Origin: Lytechinus pictus
Taxonomy: Eukaryota > Echinodermata > Echinoidea > Temnopleuroida > Toxopneustidae
Length of the DNA stretch: 64,000 bases
Reading direction: 5' to 3'
NCBI RefSeq assembly: GCF_037042905.1
Contig: NC_087249.1
Location: forward strand, 10,102,001 to 10,166,000
Under the pieces are notes generated by a model that was given only the letters and a program-made list of their open reading frames with translations, did no database searches and was not told the DNA's origin. Below are positions 55,958 to 64,000 of the stretch, piece after piece. The first letter of the stretch is position 1. The number at the start of each line of letters is the position of its first letter. A program made the position numbers and the translations under genes.

Positions 55958-57799
55958 CGACAGGCCACCTAATTCGTCCGCACGACGAATTAAAATCTAG
56001 TTTCACTTGTTACATTTTAAATCTGAGAGAAAACATATCCTTTCACTTTTGTTGGATAACACATACGACGGCTGCCGTATTAGACCGTACGTAAAGTTCA
56101 TTCCTCACGTAAAATCCATTCCTCTCGCTACGAAAAAAAATTCACTCTTGTTGCAAAATTCATTTCACTCAATTGCAAAAAATACGTTCCTCTTTTTTCT
56201 CGGCCTGTAGGCGGCGCGCTTCATTGTTGGCAGGACGAGGTAACAGAGATGGTTGCAAAATTGTCGCTGTGCTGAGGGGAGAAATCATGAAAGCGGTTGC
56301 AACTCACAAAATGACAAGGATATGGGGATATCAGCGAACGCAATTACGTCACTTTCCCACGTGCACGAGAATGCACCACGAGGTGGGCCCATGAACACAA
56401 AACGTAAAGTTTGATTTTATCGCTGATTATGCACAATAGCCAGTGCAATCAGCCGTTGCATTCTGCCCTACGATCAATCACTAACCTTAGCACGGTCTGG
56501 CTATACGTTTTGTAGGCATGGGGCATGAATACTTTATACATACACTATCTACAGAGCTGAATGGTCAAGGTAAGTGTTGACATTTCCCTTTTCTCCATTC
56601 CGTCTGTCTTTTACTTCATTGACATACGATGATCGTAATGATTGATTAAATGAAGCTTACAAAGAGCTACAATTCACTGGTCAACTCGCTTGTACCTGCA
56701 CTGCAAAACCAAATTCTCTCCAGTTTGTCCGAGACATGAATGGGGGGTTTTCCAATGCTACTCTCAGAACGGGCAGTACTTCACCGTCTTTTGAACAGAC
56801 ATGAAAAGTGAGTATACGGGACTGAAGATAAGTGATGACGTCATCGCTCAACCCTAAAAATTTGGTGTTAGCCGAGAATGTCCACCGAAAGCGATGACGT
56901 CTTCACCCATTCAGTCAGAGCGCCACGCGTATGCTAATGAGCACGATCGCTGAAATTTATTCAGAATTCAGTCATGTATGCTTTACCGCCTATGTCTGGT
57001 TTGAAGAAGCACTGCCCGTGACAAAATGGTGAGAATTTGGTTTTGCAACGGAAGTACAAGCGAGTTGACCAGTGAAATGTAGCCTTTTGTAAGCTTCATT
57101 TCATCAATCATCGCGATTATCGTATGTCAATGAAGTAAAAGACAGACGGAATGGAGAAAAGGGAAATTTCAACACCTTGTCCATTTAGCTCCGGAGATAG
57201 TGTAGTGCCATGCGTGGAGCTATTCATGCTTCATGTCATGCCTACAAAACGTTAGTGATTGATCGTATAGGGCAGAATGCAACAGCTGATTGCACTGGCT
57301 ATTGTGCATAATCAGCAATAAAATCAAACTTTATGTTTTGTGTTCATGGGCCCACCTCGTGGTGTATTCTCGGGCACACGTGGGAAAGTGTCGTAATTGG
57401 GTTCGCTGGTATCCCCATATCCTTGTCATTTTGTGTGTTGCAACCGGATTCATGATTTCTCCCCTCAGCACAGCGAAAATTTTGCAACCATCTCTGTTAC
57501 CTCGTCCTGCCAACAATGATGTGCGCCGCCTACAGGCCGAAAAAAAAAGAGGAACGTATTTTTTTGCAATTGAGTGAAATGAATTTTGCAACAAGAGTGA
57601 AATGTTTTACGTAGCGAGAGGAATGGATTTTTACGTGAGGAATGAATTTAACGTACAGTCTAATACGGCAGCCGCCGTCGTATGTGTTATCCAACAAAAG
57701 TGAAAGGATTTGTTTTCTCTCAGATTTAAAATGTAACAAGTGAAAAAGAAACTAGATTTTAATTCGTCGTGCGGACGAACTAGGTGGCCTGTCGTAGAT

Positions 57800-58437
57800 A
57801 AATAGATAAACAGACATAATTATTTAAACAAATGAGTGGATATAAGTATGAAAGATAAATAGACAGACAGATAGACATACATATTTAAACAGATACATAT
57901 AAGAAAGATAGATAAATAGATAGATAGATCGATGGATGGAGAGATAAATGATAGGTGGATTGATCAATAGAAGATAGATATATATTAATAAAAGGGATTA
58001 ATATATAGATAGATATAAACAGATAAATAGGTATTAGATAGATAGACAGATAGACATTAGATAGATATTGATTGATGATAAAAAATACGATGAGGAGGAT
58101 GATGCTGATGATTGATGGCAAATATGATGATGATGATAACGGTGATTATGATATTATATTTGATATACACATAGATTCAGAGACAGATAGATACATAGAT
58201 ACATACGCAGATAGATAAACAGATTGATAGATATATAGATAGAGAGAAAATAGATTGATATATTTATTGATAGATAGACAGATAGAATAACATATTTAAC
58301 AGATTTAATAGATAGATATTAAATAGATAAACAGACAAATAAACAGACATGATCATTTGCACAGATCAATAGATATTAGATTGAAAGATAAAAGGTAGAC
58401 ATACAGATAGACATACATATTTTGAACAGATAGACTT

Positions 58438-58486
<49 letters not shown>

Positions 58487-58815
58487 GGATGGATAGATAG
58501 ATAGATAAAGATAAATAGGCAGATAGATAAAAATTAAGACAGATATACAGACATTTAAACAGCCGGATAAATCATTAGATAGATAGATAGATTGAATGAT
58601 AAATAAACAGATATAGACATATTAAAATAAATAAATAGATATTAGATAGACAGACATATATAAACAGATAATTGTTAGATAGAAAAATAAATAGTTCGAG
58701 AGATAGATAGATAAATAGACAGACAGATAGATGGATAGATAGATAGATTTAAACAGATAGATATATATTAGGCAGAGAGATAGATAGATATATCATGTAG
58801 GTAGATAGATAGATA
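57800..58815. repeat. GATA microsatellite, right fold-back arm
   Basis: Uninterrupted counterpart of the left-arm TATC blocks, containing long GATA runs (58440-58500) and the empty hAT target CTCTGAAT on the minus strand at 58182-58175. Confidence 0.92.
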
Positions 58816-58914
58816 GATGAATTTTACGTACGGTCTAATACGGCAGCCGCATGTGATATCCAACAAAAGTGAAAGGATTTGTTTTCTTTCAAAATTAAAA
58901 TGTCACAAGTGAAA

Positions 58915-59340
58915 TTATTCTTTTCAAAAGTGAAATATATTTTTTTTGAAAAGTGAAATATATTTTTTTGAAAAGTGAAATATATATTTTTTTGCAAAGT
59001 GAAATATATTTTTTTGAAAAGTGAAATATATTTTTTTGAAAAGTGAAATATATTTTTTTGAAAAGTGAAATATATTTTTTTTTGAAAAGTGAAATATATT
59101 TTTTTGAAAAGTGAAATATATATTTTTTTGCAAAGTGAAATATATTTTTTTGAAAAGTGAAATATATTTTTTTGAAAAGTGAAATATATTTTTTTTGAAA
59201 AGTGAAATATATTTTTTTGAAAAGTGAAATATATTTTTTTTATAAAAGTGAAATATATTTTTTTGAAAAGTGAAATATAAATTTCTTTGAGTGAAATGGT
59301 TTAGTAGAAGAGAAACATATTTTTTTCAAGTGAAATATAT
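58915..59340. repeat. 22-bp satellite, right fold-back arm
   Basis: Reverse-complement copy of 52590-53040 (GAAAAGTGAAATATATTTTTTT units). Confidence 0.93.
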
Positions 59341-60299
59341 ATATAATTGTTTCCCTATGGGCGTGCCATATACATGTAGCGGGATCTCATTTTTACTTTG
59401 ACAGTCATTCTGCAAGGATCAATATTACTGACACTCTTCATGTCAAAGAAACTAGATCCACCGTCTATTGCTAATAATAGTGGACACTTTAAATTCACAG
59501 ACACATTTTAATCAGCTGTATAGTACAGTCAAAATGCAGATTAAAATGACACAGGGAGTATCAAGAAATGGAAGCTCAATGTGTCTATAGCCCATCTGAA
59601 CTGTACATTTTAATTGTGTTTGCCTTACTTATACTTATAGCTGGTTCTTTAATTGATGTTGAGGGTTTTACATCTTTTGATTTACACAGCCCAAGCCAGA
59701 TCTCGTACAGTTTAGTGAATACATTACCAATATACTGACCAATAAGTATAAGAGAGGAGGAAACCTATTCAGAAATGTTGAATTTAAACATAAACTGGTG
59801 TCTGAAATCCTACTCATATTATTACAGAAACAGAAACATGAATTGTACACACATTATTGAATTTTTAGTGACATTTATGTTGTTGACCATACATGGACAA
59901 AATGTAACGTGAGTAACCATTTTATCTGCACCCCTAGTAAAAACCTTGTGTTCTTTATTTTCTTAATTATATACAGTTTGTTTCCCTAATATACTTCTTT
60001 GAAATGGATATAATCAACTTTCATAAAAGCCTTGTATGAGGACACTTTTCACTTATGTCGACTTTTCATTTTATGCATGTCCAAATCATGTAACGTGAGT
60101 AACCGACACATTTCAAGGATTTGCCAGGAGCATAATAAAATTTCACGAGTTTGTTTTTAATAATTTATACAAAGGATAGTCAGACTGTGTACTTTGTTGT
60201 GATAAGGAGATGTTTAGTTCCTATCAATAATAATGGAGTTACAGCTCCAAGTATGAGTCAAGGTGTCTCCAAATGTAACGTGAGTAACCATGGAATAGC

Positions 60300-62038
60300 C
60301 CAAGGGCAGATCCAGCCTTCGCCAATAGGGGGGGCCCGGATTTTTTTTCAGCCATATTTTCCCCGATCGGCCGCTCGAAGATGATTTTTGGTTTCTTTAA
60401 AGCTAAATGAACGTGGTTGCAGTAAAACACTGATTTCGTGTGAAAGTCTGTAAAACCAAGGTAAAGTATTGATATATCATCGTGGATCTAGATCTAGTAC
60501 AGTTACATAAACCGAACTTTGTGAAATCATAAATATCTAGCTAAAAAACGATCACACTGAAGATCGCCAACACAGATAGGCAAATTTAGACCTACTGAAC
60601 AAGACACTCTATTCATGTTTTGTAAATCATGAAAAGAATGAGTAATTGGGGATCTTCCTTACATTAATAATGCAAGCACAAAGCGCGAGCAGAAAATTTC
60701 TATGTACGTTTTGAACTGATCGAAAAGGTACTGCTTGCACTTAGCCATGAATATGTTACATATTTCAACAATCAAATAATGCAAGCGCAAAGCACGAGCA
60801 GGATAGCTATATAACTAAACAATCCATGCGAGTGCGAATCGCGAGCTGAAATTTTTTTGAGATTTAGACCTAAAAACGGGACACTCTATTCATGATTTGT
60901 AAATCATGAAAAGAATGAGTAATAAGAGATCTTCCTACCTTAATAATGCGAGCACAAAGCACAAGCAGAAAATTTTTGATATTGTGATCTGAAACTGGAT
61001 GATTTAAATAGAGAACAAGTTGAGTATCTGAATAAACATGCGCGCGCATGTTTCATACTTAATATAGGCATTCTAAATACATCTTTTATCATGAAAATCA
61101 AAGCGAGCGCAAAGCGCGAGCTTAAACTGTTTGATATTTGGATCAGAAAAGAGTCAATTTCTGCTCTATATTTCAAGCACTTTGTAGGAAAATTGTGAGG
61201 TGGATATGGATCGCACTTTTATTAAAAAGCTGATATTTTTCATTATTATTACTTTGAGTTTTGTCATAGGACCAGGACATCCTTAGGACACGTCATCATA
61301 TAAAAATGATGACTATCTTCCTATTGCTCTTGCTAAGTGCGAGATGAAACAAAAGGGACAATTCAATTTTTAAATCAATATCTTATTCATTAATGCCTAA
61401 TGAGGGCGTGAAATCTGATGATATTATGGCCTGAAAACTGGACATTTCAAGGATACGTTACATATTTCAACAATCAAATAATGCGAGCGCGAGCTGAAAA
61501 TGTTTGACATTTCTACATAGAGAATGGACAATTGTAATCAATTTTTGTAATCGTGAACAGGATAGCTATATAACTAAACAATACAAGCGCAAAGCGCGAG
61601 CGGAAAAAATTCGAGATTTCTACCTAAAAGCCAATCAAAATGCGAGCATGCAGCGCAAGCAGAATATGTTAATATTCAGACCATAAAACAGACATTTTTA
61701 CAGAACACTTAAAAAAAATCAATTTGTTAATCACAAAAAATAATTAAAGTTCGATTTCCGATATGTTTTGTATATCGACTTCCAAACTTGAACTCTCCAT
61801 ATTGAACAAGATATGAAGTCCACCAAACAGGCAATGCGAGCGCGTAGCGCGAGCAAATATTTTATATAGTGACATGAAAGATTCTTTTTATTTTCCAAGT
61901 CTTCCCCTCATCTTATTTTATTCACTCGTCTTCCTCTTCTCCTTTCTCCTCTCTTTTCCCTCCTTTTTTTTTTCTTTCTTTCCTTTTTTTGCTCCGCCAA
62001 TAGGGGGGCCCGGACCCCTCCCTGGATCCGCCTATGCA
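60300..62038. mobile_element. hAT-like element with a second mirror-repeat array
   Basis: The left end reads GGGCAGATCCAGCCTTCGCC and the right end CCTGGATCCGCCTATG, inverted CAGGGGCGGATCCAGC-type ends. No clear 8-bp target duplication was found. The interior shares long stretches with 53762-55330, including GCGAGCGCAAAGCGCGAGC words near 60668, 60780, 60830, 60948, 61104, 61589 and 61834, and CTTTTTTTGCTCCGCCAATAG at its right. No transposase frame. Confidence 0.75.
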
Positions 62039-62663
62039 AATGCGCACTGTGTTTGTGGAACTGTGACTACAGAGTGACGAACGATTCCTATTCAATTTTT
62101 TTTTTCTACAGAGGCTGCAGTAAATTTCTAAATGCAGAGAAAACACACAACTGTTTGACATTTTGGAGTTATATTCATAATCATCGTTGTACGGAAGAAA
62201 TAGGTAGTCCTGTAGTGCTTCTGATCATTCCTTAGAGGTTTCTTAAACTGGTCTTTAAAACAACTAAACGTGTGTGGAGGGCGGATATTTATGGGAGAAT
62301 TTGGTGCATGGAGGACCAGTGTTTGTCCAGTGTAGTTTTGAAAATGTTTTTTAATTCGCTTTAATTTTATTTCATTCTATAATAATATGAACATATTTTA
62401 GAAATTGAGGCACAGGAAACACTTATTTTTGCATGATAAATCGAGTGCATAGCTTTATTTAGGACCCCTTCGAAAGCAGGCGGCAAGAGGTGTTCCGAAA
62501 ACACGGCTGGATTTTTGTATGAGTGAGTTTTGTGATGTTTTCTTCTTGGTTAATGATCTTTAAAATGTTTGCCACAAATAAGTGAAAGATGATTTGTTCA
62601 AATATTAAAATTGGCTTAGTTTTTATCGATTGTAAACAAAGTGCGTAGCTTAAGTGCCCCCAA
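62039..62663. other. No gene seen
   Basis: AT-rich, no repeat family or coding signal recognised. Confidence 0.4.
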
Positions 62664-62988
62664 TCATAATGGGAGAGTTGTTCACAAGTGACATCACACA
62701 TCTTTGTCGCATTGCCAATGAGAGGATCTCCATAAAACCATAGGCAGCATTAATCGCAATTATTGCGATCAACGAAAGTTTGAGAAATATTGGACAAATA
62801 ATGAGGAAGTTATGAGCGTTTGTATTAAATAATGAGGAAGTTATGAGTGTTTGTATATTATTATACAAATGCTCATAACTTCCTCATTATTTGTCCAATT
62901 TTTCTCAAACTTTTGTTGATCTTTTTCTTTGATTTTTCTGTTTTCACACAAGCTATCCTGTTCCAAAGGTTTCATTCTAAAATTTAAA
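62664..62988. mobile_element. Rearranged partial MITE family B copy
   Basis: Contains GTGACATCACACATCTTTGTCGC-like and GAGGATCTCCAT words of family B, then an internal tandem AATGAGGAAGTTATGAG duplication and its inverse around 62865, ending AAAGGTTTCATTC and TTAA near 62984. The left end is missing. Confidence 0.75.
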
Positions 62989-63084
62989 AAAGTAGACCCT
63001 AATATTGGGAGAAAGGAATAGAAAGGACATGAACAGAGTGTGACACTCACTAGACAGGAATAACCATTGTTTCTGGGGATTTAT

Positions 63085-63677
63085 TTAAAGGAGAATGAAA
63101 CCTTTGGAACAGGATAGCTTGTGTGAAAACAGAAAAATCAAAGTAACAAATCAACGAAAGTTTGAGAAAAATCGGACAAATAATGAGAAAGTTATGAGCA
63201 TTTGAATATAGCGATCACTAATGCTATGGAGATCCTCACATTGGCAATGTGACAAAAATGTGTGATGTCACTCATGAACAACTCTCCCCATTACCTTAGT
63301 ATATATTTCACTTAAACTGCCTCTTTTATCACATCTATCAATGGATCATGTGTTCTTTCTACAGGAGGGCATGTAATACAGATTTTTAAAGAATACATCA
63401 TGGATAAAGAGTTTGTATCACCATTAGAAAAAGCAAAAAGATACATTTTGGGGGTATTTTATAGTCCATCATAGGGAAAGTTGTTCACATGTGACATCAC
63501 ACATCCTTGTCGCATTGCCAATAGGAGGATCTCCATAGCATTAGTGATTGCAATATTCAAATGCTCATAACTTTCTCATTATTTGTCCGATTTTTCTCAA
63601 ACTTTCTTTGTTCTTATTCTTTGATTTTTCTGTTTCGACACAAGCCTACTTGTTCCAAAGGTTTCATTCCCCTTTAA
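63085..63677. mobile_element. TTAA-flanked MITE, family B, copy 3
   Basis: TTAA at 63085-63088 and 63674-63677; ends AGGAGAATGAAACC and inverted GGTTTCATTCCCCT. Inserted in the host repeat whose empty form is at 50850-50990. Very similar to 10054-10648. Confidence 0.9.
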
Positions 63678-64000
63678 CAATTTCTGACATTTTACTATTA
63701 TAATCCCCATTATGTATTGGTGAGTGGAGCCAACGCAGTTCAGCGGAACAACCAAAATACAGAGACTGAAGTAGGGAGTTTGGTGACTTTTTGAAATCTT
63801 GAAGAATCCCAACAAATGTGATACTGATATCATTGGAAAGCTTGTGAAATGAGAAAAATAATGGTGCTTCATTCAACTCATTGTCTGATATATTGACGGA
63901 GATATTCCAATTTACAGTGGAAAATATGCAGATTTTGTTCTGTCAAAAAAAAATATTAAATTGAAGGCTTGTTTGAGAGGGGGAGACAGTTGCTTTTTGA
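63678..64000. repeat. Right half of the host repeat, then unassigned sequence
   Basis: 63678-63770 continues the repeat interrupted by the MITE (GAGTGGAGCCAACGCAGTTC). 63771-64000 holds no recognised feature. Confidence 0.5.

Larger units (their letters stand above)
52549..59378. mobile_element. 6.8-kb fold-back (TU-like) element with 2.4-kb inverted arms
   Basis: The left arm (52557-56782, including a 1.86-kb insertion) and right arm (57004-59370) are inverted copies around a loop of about 220 bp. From outside in, each arm has a GTTTCCCTATGRGCGTGCCA end, a 22-bp satellite (TTTCACTTTTCAAAAAAATATA), a GGCTGCCGTATT.GACCGTAC block, a TATC microsatellite, a second GGCTGCCGTATT block, and unique sequence reaching the loop. 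The 8-bp TACATGTA is present at 52549-52556 and 59371-59378 and may be the target duplication. Long inverted arms with tandem-repeat outer domains are typical of Foldback elements and of sea-urchin TU elements. No transposase frame. Confidence 0.85.
51064..60302. mobile_element. Older host element containing the fold-back element
   Basis: GGGGCAATTCCATAG at 51065 and CCATGGAATAGCCC near 60299 look like inverted ends. On both sides of the fold-back insertion occurs GTAACGTGAGTAAC (51431, 51592; 59906, 60090, 60274), which is otherwise absent from the window. This supports a single older element split by a later insertion. Boundaries are approximate and no coding frame survives. Confidence 0.5.

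Overview
The window is animal nuclear DNA. It is AT-rich and almost entirely intronic or intergenic, and dense with interspersed repeats. It holds two intron-rich genes whose exons keep perfect phase through GT/AG splice sites. The repeats (TTAA-flanked MITEs, tRNA-derived SINEs, fold-back DNA) and the two protein sequences suggest a marine deuterostome, most likely a sea urchin. The species is an inference from pattern memory, not a database match.

Layout. 1-2530 is a 15-bp minisatellite cut by the window edge. 2531-11387 is intergenic, with MITEs, a LINE remnant and a SINE. 11388-27504 (minus strand) is a complete 12-exon gene for an SLC35F6-like multi-pass transporter (427 codons), whose introns carry a hAT element with an 8-bp target duplication, a solo-LTR candidate, two LINE fragments, SINEs and several MITEs. 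27505-27720 is its probable promoter. 27721-36027 is intergenic; it includes a duplicated segment in which one copy holds two MITEs and the other holds neither, and one copy of a 1.3-kb TA-flanked transposon. 36028-48929 (minus strand) is a 7-exon gene for an RGS9BP (R9AP)/R7BP-like membrane anchor (281 codons). Its introns hold the second TA-flanked transposon, a 0.85-kb polypurine tract and a repeat carrying DR1-type motifs. 48930-64000 has no recognisable gene. It is dominated by a 6.8-kb inverted repeat (52549-59378) of fold-back type, itself interrupted by a 1.86-kb hAT element.

The two genes lie in tandem on the minus strand and share no obvious pathway: one encodes a predicted lysosomal/endomembrane transporter, the other a tail-anchored protein that should hold an R7-class RGS protein on membranes. 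The strongest unusual content is structural: nested transposons whose histories can be read from filled and empty sites inside the same window, and the large fold-back element resembling the TU transposons described from sea urchin. Long open frames over the minisatellite, the polypurine tract, the fold-back satellite and the ATT/TATC microsatellites are repeat artefacts and are not listed as genes.
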